In this document: positions 44,124-52,191 of the stretch, piece by piece
Position numbering within the stretch: the first letter of the stretch is position 1
How the letters are laid out: each line of letters starts with the position of its first letter
Assembly: GCA_023150475.1 (NCBI GenBank)
Contig: JAKLKU010000025.1
Location: 1 to 64,000, forward strand
Source: Planctomycetota bacterium
GTDB lineage: Bacteria; Planctomycetota; UBA1135; GCA-002686595
Reading direction: 5' to 3'
Length of the DNA: 64,000 nt
Translations under genes and position numbers: made by a program
Notes under the pieces: generated by a model
The model's database searches: none
Seen by the model: only the letters and a program-made list of their open reading frames with translations
What the model was told of the DNA's origin: nothing

Positions 44124-44369
44124 TCAGTGCGCGGCGCGGCGGATGCGCGACAGCGCGTCGGACGCCGCGAGGCACACTTCGCCGTTCTCGTCGGCGATCG
44201 CTTCTTCGAGCGCCGGCATCGCGGCCGTCGCGCGGGAGCCCATTTCGCCGAGCTTCTTCGCCGCGGCGTAGCGGGTCTCCCAGTTCGAGTCCTTGAGGTC
44301 CTTGACGAGCTTCTGGACCTCGGCGTCGCCGCCGCCGCCACCGCCGAAGAGTTTTCCGAGGAGTCCCAT
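44124..44369 (-). CDS. Small HEAT-repeat protein
   Basis: 81 residues. A Gly-rich lead (LLGKLFGGGGGG) precedes about two HEAT-like helical pairs: VQKLVKDLKDSNWETRYAAAKKLGEMG and AAMPALEEAIADENGEVCLAASDAL in outline. HEAT repeats mediate protein contacts. Its stop lies just before the GTG of the SagB-type gene, so the two are likely cotranscribed and the protein may assist that enzyme; this is inference only. Confidence 0.75.
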   Translation of the reverse strand: MGLLGKLFGGGGGGDAEVQKLVKDLKDSNWETRYAAAKKLGEMGSRATAAMPALEEAIADENGEVCLAASDALSRIRRAAH

Positions 44370-44475
44370 GTGTCTCGAGGATTCGCGCCGGGACTTTCGC
44401 CGGCCGCGAGCGTGGGAAGCCTACCACGCCGGCGCCGCGCTTCCAGCCGTTCGACGAGACCTCTCGTCCGTGGCG

Positions 44476-45330
44476 TCAACGCTCGACGCCCACCCGCCGG
44501 GCGAGGTCCCGGATCGTCGCCGGCGCGTGGCCCGCATAGTGGTTGTTGGCGTAGGTGTAGACCTCGTGGCCCGCGTCCAAGGTCGCGCGCAGGAGTTCCG
44601 CCCAGCGTGCGAGCCGCTCGCTCTGGTCGACCACCAGCTTGTCGAAGGTCGTCGTCAGCGCGTCGATCTGCTTGCGGTCGCCGATCAACCGCGCGTAGGC
44701 AAAGTCCGCCGTGAGGATGGCCTTCGACGCCGCGAGCTCGGCGGGGTGCGGCAGGTACGCGAGATCGACCCACACGAGCGCGACGTTGCGGGCGCGGAGC
44801 AACCCGAGCAGTTCATCGCCGATCCAGGCCTTGTTGCGCACTTCGACGCCGTAACGGAACGACCTCGGCAACGCATCGAGGAACGTCTCGAGCCTGCGGA
44901 AGAACGTCTCCGCGCGCGGGAAGACCTTCTGGTTGAAGTACGGGAACTGCAGCACGAGCGGTCCGCACTTCTCGCCGAGCAACGCCATGTTCGCGAGGAA
45001 ACGCTCGAGGTCCTCGCGCACGGCGTCCGGCACGAGCACCTTCGCGGGATCCGGCGTCGCTTCCTGGCCGCCGTGCACGATCGAGCGCGGGAACTTCGCG
45101 GAGAGCCGGAAGTCCGCCGGCACCTTGCGCTCCCAACCGCCGACCAGCCGCGCGTCCGGCACGCGGTAGTACGTCACGTCCGCTTCGACCGTGTCGAACC
45201 GAGTCGCGTAGTACGAGAGCTGCTCGCCCGTCGGCAACCCTTCGGGATAGAAGACGCCTCTCCAGCTCGCTTCCGACCAACTCGAGGTCCCGAACCGGAA
45301 CCGACCGCGTTTCACGTCGCTCGTGCCCAT
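44476..45330 (-). CDS. DUF72 family protein
   Basis: 284 residues. DUF72 is a TIM-barrel family related to YecE; its activity is unknown. Conserved features: GTSSWSE-x-SWRGVFYPEG near the N-terminus, YYA-x-RFDTVE, F-R-x-SAKFP, GPLVLQFP and the C-terminal YTYANNHYAGHAP. The start overlaps the stop of the upstream permease gene by 19 nt, so it is the last gene of the sugar operon. A role in sugar metabolism is suggested only by position. Confidence 0.9.
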   Translation of the reverse strand: MGTSDVKRGRFRFGTSSWSEASWRGVFYPEGLPTGEQLSYYATRFDTVEADVTYYRVPDARLVGGWERKVPADFRLSAKFPRSIVHGGQEATPDPAKVLVPDAVREDLERFLANMALLGEKCGPLVLQFPYFNQKVFPRAETFFRRLETFLDALPRSFRYGVEVRNKAWIGDELLGLLRARNVALVWVDLAYLPHPAELAASKAILTADFAYARLIGDRKQIDALTTTFDKLVVDQSERLARWAELLRATLDAGHEVYTYANNHYAGHAPATIRDLARRVGVER

Positions 45331-46277
45331 CGTTCGATCAGTCTGCGCGCCGCGACGAAGCCGAGGAAGAGCGCGCCGACCGCGATCCGCGTCCAGCCTG
45401 CGCCGAGCGTGCCTTCGAAGAGGATCACGGTCTGGATGAATCCGAAGAGCAGGACGCCGAGCGCCGTGCCGAACGCGCTGCCGACGCCGCCGGAGAGCGC
45501 CGTGCCGCCGATCACCGCGGCCGCGATCGCGTCGAGCTCCATGCCGTTCGCGGCGATCGCGCTCGCGGAGCCGCCGTAGACGACGTGCGCCGCGCCGGCG
45601 AGCGCCGCGCACCCGGCGGAGAGCGCGTAGAGCGCGATTCTCACGCGCGCCGGCCGCAGCCCGAAGTTCGCCGCGGCTCTCGGATTGCCGCCGACCGCGC
45701 GCACGGCGCGGCCGAAACGCGAGAGCGCGAGCAGCCAGGCTCCGCCGAGCGTCGCGAGGAGCCACGCGCCGCCGAGCACGCCGAACGAGAAGTCGCCGAG
45801 CTCGAGCCGCGCGTCGCCGAGTGCCGCAAGCGTCGGATGATCGACCGCGATCGACTCAGGTGCGAGCGCGAGCGCCGCGGAGCGCGCGAGGAAGAGCCCC
45901 GCCAGCGTGACCAGGAACGGCGGCAGAGCCGCTCGCTCGATCACCCAGCCTTGGAACGCACCGAACGCTGCGCCCACGGCCGTGACACACCCGAACGCGA
46001 GCGCAGGCTCGACGCCGTGGCCGGTGACCAGCGTCGCCACGAGCACGCCCGAGCACGCGCACACGGCGCCGATCGACAGATCGAGTCCTCCGCCGATCAG
46101 GACGAACGTCGCGCCGAGCGCCGCGAGCCCGAGCTCGGCGTCGTCCTCGATCAAGTTCGCGAGCACGCGCCACGAGAGGATCCCGTCGTAACGCGCTCCC
46201 GCGAACGCCGCGAAGAGCCCGAAGACCACGAGCGTGAGCGCGAGCGGGCGCTCGGCGAGGAACCGCGCGACCTTCAT
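45312..46277 (-). CDS. yjfF: Furanose-type sugar ABC permease (YjfF-like)
   Basis: 321 residues, about nine membrane segments. BPD_transp_2 family: GGLDLSIGAV, LPPFLVTLAGLF, AVGGNPRAA-N-x-G, and a MELDAIAAAVIGGTALSGGVG block. The ESIAVDHPT segment and the LFEGTLGAGWTRIA stretch near the C-terminus resemble E. coli YjfF (galactofuranose importer) more than RbsC. It overlaps YtfT-like by 4 nt and DUF72 by 19 nt. Confidence 0.88.
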   Translation of the reverse strand: MKVARFLAERPLALTLVVFGLFAAFAGARYDGILSWRVLANLIEDDAELGLAALGATFVLIGGGLDLSIGAVCACSGVLVATLVTGHGVEPALAFGCVTAVGAAFGAFQGWVIERAALPPFLVTLAGLFLARSAALALAPESIAVDHPTLAALGDARLELGDFSFGVLGGAWLLATLGGAWLLALSRFGRAVRAVGGNPRAAANFGLRPARVRIALYALSAGCAALAGAAHVVYGGSASAIAANGMELDAIAAAVIGGTALSGGVGSAFGTALGVLLFGFIQTVILFEGTLGAGWTRIAVGALFLGFVAARRLIERWARAT

Positions 46278-47248
46278 GCGATCGCTCTCCCCCAGCTCGG
46301 CCGCGCGAGCGCGCTCGCGAGCAACACGACCGCGCCCTTGACGAAGAGCGCGACGTGCGGCGCAAGGCCGTGCATCAAGAGCGCCGTCGCGAGGATCTGC
46401 AGCACGAGCGCGCCGACCAACGTCGCGAGCAGCCTCGCGCGTCCACCGGAGAGCGGCGTGCCGCCGATCACCACGGCGAGGATCGCGTCGAGCTCGAGGT
46501 AGAGCCCCGCGCTCGCCGCGTCGGCCGCGCGGATCTCGCTCGCGGCGACGACTCCGGCGAGCGCGCTCGCGCCGCCGCAGGCGACGTAGGTCGCGAAGAG
46601 CACCCTTCCGACCGGCACGCCGGCGAGCCGCGCCGCTCGCGGATTGTCGCCGCTCGCTTCCAAGTAGAGGCCGAAGCCGAAGCGGCGCTTCAGCGTCGCG
46701 AAGAGCGCGAAGAGCGCCGCGACGAGCACCAACGACGCGGGCAGACCGAGAGGCTTCGCACCGAGCGTCGCGACCAACGCCGAACGATCGATCGGCACGA
46801 TCACCCCGCCCGCGCAGAGCTGCGCGACGCCGCGCACGACGATCATCGTCGCGAGCGTCGCCACGATCGGCGCGAGACCTAGCCCGACGACCAATCCGCC
46901 GTTGACGGCCCCCACCAGGACCCCGCACGCCAAAGCCGCGCCGAACGCAGCGAACGCCGAGCCTCCGTCGCCGCTCGCGAGCGCCGCGCCGACGCCGGCG
47001 AACGCGACCACCGAGCCGACGGAGAGATCGATGCCGCCGCCGGCGATCACCAACGTCAGCCCGAGCGCGACGAGCATCACGGGCACCGCGCGGACGCAGA
47101 CGTCGAACGTCGCGCCGACGAGCCGCCCGTCGCGCCACTCGAGCTCGGCGAAGTGCGGCGTCGCGACCGCCGCGAGCAGCCATGCGCCGATCAAGACGAA
47201 GAGCGGCGTGTAGCTCGCGAGCTTGGCGCGGAATCGTTCACTCGCCAT
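46274..47248 (-). CDS. ytfT: Furanose-type sugar ABC permease (YtfT-like)
   Basis: 324 residues from ATG at 47248; a slightly longer frame exists. BPD_transp_2 family with about nine helices. Conserved blocks are GGGIDLSVGSV, RGVAQLCAGG, SGDNPRAARLAGV and LYLELDAILAVVIGGTPLSGG. The APHF-like TPHF and GRL-x-G-x-x-FDV at the N-terminus match YtfT of the galactofuranose system. It overlaps the ATPase gene by 11 nt and the YjfF-like gene by 4 nt. Confidence 0.88.
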   Translation of the reverse strand: MASERFRAKLASYTPLFVLIGAWLLAAVATPHFAELEWRDGRLVGATFDVCVRAVPVMLVALGLTLVIAGGGIDLSVGSVVAFAGVGAALASGDGGSAFAAFGAALACGVLVGAVNGGLVVGLGLAPIVATLATMIVVRGVAQLCAGGVIVPIDRSALVATLGAKPLGLPASLVLVAALFALFATLKRRFGFGLYLEASGDNPRAARLAGVPVGRVLFATYVACGGASALAGVVAASEIRAADAASAGLYLELDAILAVVIGGTPLSGGRARLLATLVGALVLQILATALLMHGLAPHVALFVKGAVVLLASALARPSWGRAIA

Positions 47249-48752
47249 GCGCGCCGCGGCCTCGTGCGGTTTCGTCCGGACTCGCCTCGGCACCGGCCAT
47301 CATGCGTCGCAGGTCGCTCGTGGTCGCGTCCACGAGCTCGCCGGCGAGCCGCCGCTCGCGCAACACGAGGACCCGCCGCGCGCGCCGCACGACTTCGTCG
47401 AGCTCCGAGGAGATGAAGAGCACCGACAAGCCACGCTCCGCGCACTCCGCGATCCGCGCTTCGAGCTGGGACTTCGCTCCGACGTCGACGCCGCGCGTCG
47501 GTTCGTCGAGCACGACGAGCCTGGGCTCGGCGGCGAAGAGCCGCGCGAGGATCACTTTCTGTTGGTTGCCGCCCGACAACGTGCCGACGCGCTGCTCCGG
47601 TCGAGCCGCGATGCCGAGCGCGCGGATCCAGCGTTCGGCGAGCTCGGCCTCCGCGCGCCGCGACTGCAGCGCAAAGCGCGCGCGGCGTTGCGCGCCGAGC
47701 GCGATGTTCTCGCGCACCGTGAGCCCGAGGCAGAGTCCGTCGACCTTGCGGTCTTCCGGCGACAGCACGAGCCCGAACGCGGCCGCCTCGCGAGGCGACC
47801 CGATGCGCACCGCGCGTCCGTCGACCCGCCACTCGCCGTGCACGCCGTCGTTTGCGCCGACCAGCGCCCGCGCGAGCTCCGTGCGCCCTGAACCGACGAG
47901 CCCGACGAGCCCGAGCACTTCGCCGCGCGCGACCGTGAGATCGACCGGCTCGAGCGCGCCGGCCCGCCGCAGCGCGCGCACGTCGAGCCACGCCGCGGCG
48001 TCGGTCGCGACCCGTCGGACCGGTGCCGCGCCGAGCGCTCCGCCCAGCATCGCTTCGACGATCGCGTGCGGCGTCGTCGCGGCCGCCTCGAACGTCCCGA
48101 CTCGCCGGCCGTCGCGCAGCACGGTGATGCGGTCCGCGATCGCGAACACTTGCTCGAGCGAGTGCGCGACGAACACTTGCGCGAGACCGCTGGCGGCGAG
48201 CCGCCGCATCTCGGCGAAGAGCCGCTCGACTTCGCGCTCCTCGAGGCTCGCCGTCGGTTCGTCGTAGACCAACACGTGCGGCCGCTCGGCGATCGCGCGG
48301 GCGATGCAGACGAGCTGTTGCACGCCGAGCGGGACGGACTTCGCCGGCCGGCGCACGTCGAGATCGAGACCGAACTCGGCGAGCGCGGCGCGAGCCCGCG
48401 CTTCGAGCTCGCGGCGCTCGATGCCCCACCAACGCCGCGGCTCGCGGCCGAGCAGCAGGTTCTCCGCGAGCGAGAACTCCGGCACGAGATCGACCTCCTG
48501 GTGCACGGCGCCGAGGCCGCAGGCGAGTGCGTCGCGAGGATCTCGCGGCTCGACCACGCGGCCGCCGACGCGGAGCTCGCCCGAATCCGGCCGTTCGAGC
48601 CCGGTCAGGACCTTCGCGAGGGTGCTCTTGCCCGCGCCGTTCTGGCCGACCAGCGCATGGATCTCGCCGGCGCGCACCTCGAAGTCGACGCCGTCGAGCG
48701 CGCGCACGCCCGGGAAGGACTTCGTGATCCGAGCGAGCTCGAGCGCGTTCAC
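47238..48752 (-). CDS. ytfR: Sugar ABC transporter ATPase, two-cassette (YtfR/RbsA-like)
   Basis: 504 residues from GTG overlapping the GH127 stop (GTGA). Two ABC cassettes: the first with Walker A GQNGAGKST, signature region PLGVQQLVCIARA (degenerate) and Walker B LVYDEPTASL; the second with the usual degenerate GLVGSGRTE, signature LSGGNQQKV and LDEPTRGVDVG. This is standard for CUT2 sugar importers such as RbsA, AraG and YtfR. The gene lies between the glycosidase and the two permeases. Confidence 0.93.
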   Translation of the reverse strand: MNALELARITKSFPGVRALDGVDFEVRAGEIHALVGQNGAGKSTLAKVLTGLERPDSGELRVGGRVVEPRDPRDALACGLGAVHQEVDLVPEFSLAENLLLGREPRRWWGIERRELEARARAALAEFGLDLDVRRPAKSVPLGVQQLVCIARAIAERPHVLVYDEPTASLEEREVERLFAEMRRLAASGLAQVFVAHSLEQVFAIADRITVLRDGRRVGTFEAAATTPHAIVEAMLGGALGAAPVRRVATDAAAWLDVRALRRAGALEPVDLTVARGEVLGLVGLVGSGRTELARALVGANDGVHGEWRVDGRAVRIGSPREAAAFGLVLSPEDRKVDGLCLGLTVRENIALGAQRRARFALQSRRAEAELAERWIRALGIAARPEQRVGTLSGGNQQKVILARLFAAEPRLVVLDEPTRGVDVGAKSQLEARIAECAERGLSVLFISSELDEVVRRARRVLVLRERRLAGELVDATTSDLRRMMAGAEASPDETARGRGAHGE

Positions 48753-51217
48753 TCGACGCGCCACTCCAGGATGCCGGACGAGAACTTCTCCTGCTGGACG
48801 ATCTCGAGGCGCACGCGCTGCGCTTCGATCGGCGTGAACGTCACGTGGTTGAAGACGTCCTTCTTCACGCCGAACTCCGTCCCGTTCGTCGGCTCGACGG
48901 GAGCCCACGCGTCGCCCGACCAGTACGTGAGCCTCCACGACGCCGGCACACGGCACGAGCCGCGGCCGGTGTCGTCGAACCACTGAACCGAGCCCTTCTC
49001 GAGCCGCCGCGGCGCGTCGAATTCGTACTCGACCCACTCGTTCGTGCCGCGGTGGTCCCAGAAGGTGAGCCGCGGCAGCGACTCGTCGGCGGAGTTCGCG
49101 CCGGGTCTTCCGTCGTTCAACGCCGCGGGCGTGTCGTTCTGCCAACAGTGCGAGGCCTTGACCGCCGCGCCGGCTTGGCGCACGACGTCGCCTTCGCCGG
49201 GAAGTTCCGCGAGCTCCGGCACGATCGGCAACCACACGGCCATCTCGTTCTTGCCGCGGTTCGCCCAGAGGAAATAGGGCACGACCGTCAGCTTCGCGGG
49301 CTCGCTCGCGCGTTCGCCGTCGCGCAGGACGACGCGCGTGCCCGGCAGGACGAAGGCTCGCGTCGTCGCGGGCAGACCGGCCGGCGCGGAATCCAAGCGC
49401 ACATCCTCCGCCATGTCCGCGCCAGTCCACCACATGACTTGCGCCGAAGCGAAGGCGTGGTCCTCGCGCGCCACGACGAAGTCGCGCACGTGGCCGTCGT
49501 TGTCGACGCCCTCGGCGCAATACACGAGCGGGCCGACGCGGAGCGCGCGGCGATTCGTCGTCGATGCGACCCGCTCGTCCTGCGCGACGAGCCGCGGCAT
49601 CACCGGGAACACGAAGCGCAGCCGATCGCCGGGCCGCCACGTGCGCCGCAGCGACAGGAAGCCGTCGACGATCTCGTGCCGCACGTCTTGCGGCTCGATG
49701 CGCTCCGTGCCCGCCGCGATTTCGACGTCGACGCTCGCGAAGCCGGTCGCCCAATCGGGCCAGCGCAGGCGCACTTCGAACTCGCTCGGCTCGGACATCG
49801 AGAAGCGCACGCTTCCGTCGCCTTGCCATGGGAAGCCCGACTCGAGAGTCACTTTCACGGCTCGGCCGCCGAGCTCGACCTCGGCGCGCGAGCCGATGTA
49901 CTGCGAGACGAAGAGGACGTCGCCGCGGGTCGCATAGATGCGCTCGCCGATCGCCGGCAGGAAACGCACGACGTTCGACGGACAGCACGAACAGTCGAAC
50001 CACGGCACGCGTTCGTGTTGCCCCTTCGAAGCGAGCGGGTTGTCGTAGAAGAACTTCGTGCCGTCGAGCGACACGCCGGAGAGGAAACCGTTGTAGAGCT
50101 CGCGCTCGACGATGTCGGCGTACTTCGCGTCGCCGGTCGCGAGGAACATCCGCTGGTTCCAGAGCGCCATGCCGATCGCCGCGCACGTCTCGCAGTAGGC
50201 CGTGTCGTTCGGCAGGTCGTACGGCACGGTGAAGCCTTCGTTCGACGCCGACGGCCCGATGCCGCCGGTGACGTACATCTTGCGGTCGACGACGTCGTGC
50301 CAGATCGCGTCGAGCGCGGTCCAGAGCCCCGGATCGCCGGTGATCCCCGCGACGTCCGCCATCGCGCAGTAGAGGTACATCGCGCGCACCGCGTGGCCGA
50401 CGACTTCGCGTTGCTCGCGGATCGGCTCGTGATCCTGCGCGTACTCACCGAACGGCGTGCGCCCCTCGGAGCTCCCGCGTTGATCGAGGAAGAACTGCGC
50501 GAGCGAGAGATAACGCCGCTCATCGGTCTCGTGGAACAACTTCACCAGCGCGAGCTCGAGCTCCTCGTGCCCCGTCGCGTCGAGTTTCTTCCCCGGCCCG
50601 AACGTCGCGTCGATGTGGTCGGCGAAACGGATCGCGCAGTCGAGCCACTTGCGCTTCCCGGTCGCGTGGAAGTACGCGATCGCGCCTTCGATCATGTGGC
50701 CGGCGCAGTAGAGCTCGTGGCCATGACGGATGTTCGTCCAACGCTTCCCGGGCTCGACCAGCGTCCAGTACGTGTTCAAGTAACCGTCGGGCTGCTGCGC
50801 GGCGACGATCTGGTCGATGATCGCGTCGGCGCGCGCTTCGAGCGCCGATTCGGGCCGCGACGCGAGCGTGTACGCGACCCCTTCGAGCACCTTGTAGACG
50901 TCGGAGTCGTTGTACAGGTAGCCCTGGTGCTCGCCCGGACAGAGCGTCGCGCACACGGCGAAGTTCCTGATGCGTCCGGTCTCGTCGCACTTGTCGAGAC
51001 ACGCCTTCACCGTCGCGGTGCGGTTCGTCTCGATGCGCTCCGCCCAGAACGGGTCGGTGATCGTCACGCGCTCGAACGGCACCGCGGTGAGCGGTCCGCC
51101 GCTCGCTTCGTGCACCGAGAACACCGCACGCTCCGGCGGATCGACGACGTACGAGCCCGAAGGCCCGAACTGGCAACCCGCCAGCGCCACGAGACCGAGC
51201 GCAAGTCGTAGGTGCAT
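48749..51217 (-). CDS. Lipoprotein glycoside hydrolase family 127 (beta-L-arabinofuranosidase-like)
   Basis: 822 residues. A lipobox LALAGC-like segment (Cys15) implies export and lipid anchoring. The (alpha/alpha)6 GH127 domain includes FERVTITDPFWAER, the zinc and catalytic residues Glu343 and Cys345 in YCETCA, and Cys411-Cys412 in CSCCPSN. In the characterised HypBA1 enzyme the equivalent Cys is the nucleophile. A C-terminal part (about 660-822) resembles an F5/8-type carbohydrate-binding domain. GGGAG 8 nt before the ATG, inside the end of the binding-protein gene, couples the two. It probably releases L-arabinofuranose or a related furanose for the adjoining importer. Confidence 0.9.
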   Translation of the reverse strand: MHLRLALGLVALAGCQFGPSGSYVVDPPERAVFSVHEASGGPLTAVPFERVTITDPFWAERIETNRTATVKACLDKCDETGRIRNFAVCATLCPGEHQGYLYNDSDVYKVLEGVAYTLASRPESALEARADAIIDQIVAAQQPDGYLNTYWTLVEPGKRWTNIRHGHELYCAGHMIEGAIAYFHATGKRKWLDCAIRFADHIDATFGPGKKLDATGHEELELALVKLFHETDERRYLSLAQFFLDQRGSSEGRTPFGEYAQDHEPIREQREVVGHAVRAMYLYCAMADVAGITGDPGLWTALDAIWHDVVDRKMYVTGGIGPSASNEGFTVPYDLPNDTAYCETCAAIGMALWNQRMFLATGDAKYADIVERELYNGFLSGVSLDGTKFFYDNPLASKGQHERVPWFDCSCCPSNVVRFLPAIGERIYATRGDVLFVSQYIGSRAEVELGGRAVKVTLESGFPWQGDGSVRFSMSEPSEFEVRLRWPDWATGFASVDVEIAAGTERIEPQDVRHEIVDGFLSLRRTWRPGDRLRFVFPVMPRLVAQDERVASTTNRRALRVGPLVYCAEGVDNDGHVRDFVVAREDHAFASAQVMWWTGADMAEDVRLDSAPAGLPATTRAFVLPGTRVVLRDGERASEPAKLTVVPYFLWANRGKNEMAVWLPIVPELAELPGEGDVVRQAGAAVKASHCWQNDTPAALNDGRPGANSADESLPRLTFWDHRGTNEWVEYEFDAPRRLEKGSVQWFDDTGRGSCRVPASWRLTYWSGDAWAPVEPTNGTEFGVKKDVFNHVTFTPIEAQRVRLEIVQQEKFSSGILEWRVE

Positions 51218-51219
51218 GA

Positions 51220-52191
51220 TCAATACTCCCGTTTCGAGAGCTCCTCGGCTGCGTTGCTCGCGTCGAACAACCGATCCGGCACGAGCGTGCGCTTCGGCAC
51301 GCTTTCGCCGCGCAGCACTTTCTCGACCGCGTCGAACGCGAGCGGTCCGAGCAGCGGACTGCACTCGACGAGCGCGTTGAGCTTGCCTGCGACGAGCTCC
51401 GTGAACGCCGGCTTCGCCGCGTCGATGCCGAGCACGAGCACGTCGACGCCCGGCTTCTTCCCGGCCTCCTCGAGCGCCTGCAGTGCGCCGAGCGCCATGT
51501 CGTCGTTGTGCGCGTAGACCGCTTGGATCGCGTCGCCCTCGGCCTTGAGGAACGCTTCCATCACTTCCTTGCCCTTCGCGCGCGTGAACTCCGCGGGCTG
51601 GCTCTTCAGCACGCGGATCCCAGGGAACGCCGCGATCGCTTCGGCGAAGCCCTTCGCGCGTTCGATCGCCGGATCGGAGCCGACGGTGCCGGCGAGCTCG
51701 ACGACGTTGCACGTGCCGCCCGTCTTCTCGGCCAGCCACCGGCCGATCACCCGGCCCTCTTCGACGAAGTCGGACGCGATCAGCGTCGCGTAGAGCGACT
51801 CGTCCTTCGTCTCGATGCCCCGATCGACCAACACCACCGGGATGCCGGCGCGCTGCACCTCGAGCAGCGCGTTGTCCCACCCGAGCTTCGTCTGCGGCGC
51901 GAGCAGGATCGCGTCGACTCCCTGCGCGACGAAGCTCTTCAGTGCCTTGATCTGGTTCTCCTGGCGCCCCTGTGCGTCGGCGAACTTGAGCTCGATGCCG
52001 CGTTTCGCCGCTTCCTTCTGGATCGATTCGGTCTCTCGCGCGCGCCACTCGCTTTCGGCGCCGATCTGCGAGAAACCGACGACGAGCTGCGGCGCTCCGG
52101 CCGGCGCGGCGGGTTCCTTGGAACAGCTCGCGAGCGCGAGGCCGAGCGTGAAGACGGGCACGAACCGACGGAGAGCGTAGAGGATCTTCAT
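51220..52191 (-). CDS. ytfQ: Sugar ABC substrate-binding lipoprotein (YtfQ-like)
   Basis: 323 residues. Signal peptide with lipobox ALASC (Cys23). The mature protein follows YtfQ, the E. coli galactofuranose-binding protein, closely: VGFSQIGAESEWR, KRGIELKFADAQ-x-x-QENQIKA, FTR-x-KGKEVMEAF, YAHNDDMALGALQA. The Arg and Asp/Asn residues that bind sugar in YtfQ appear kept. It starts 4 nt inside the end of the HEAT/DUF4159 gene and ends 2 bp before the GH127 gene. Expected ligand: a furanose such as galactofuranose or arabinofuranose. Confidence 0.93.
   Translation of the reverse strand: MKILYALRRFVPVFTLGLALASCSKEPAAPAGAPQLVVGFSQIGAESEWRARETESIQKEAAKRGIELKFADAQGRQENQIKALKSFVAQGVDAILLAPQTKLGWDNALLEVQRAGIPVVLVDRGIETKDESLYATLIASDFVEEGRVIGRWLAEKTGGTCNVVELAGTVGSDPAIERAKGFAEAIAAFPGIRVLKSQPAEFTRAKGKEVMEAFLKAEGDAIQAVYAHNDDMALGALQALEEAGKKPGVDVLVLGIDAAKPAFTELVAGKLNALVECSPLLGPLAFDAVEKVLRGESVPKRTLVPDRLFDASNAAEELSKREY

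Noticed and set aside
42412..44369. A thiazole/oxazole-modified peptide gene cluster
   Set aside because: No YcaO cyclodehydratase, transporter or precursor peptide lies nearby; the SagB-type enzyme alone is not enough.
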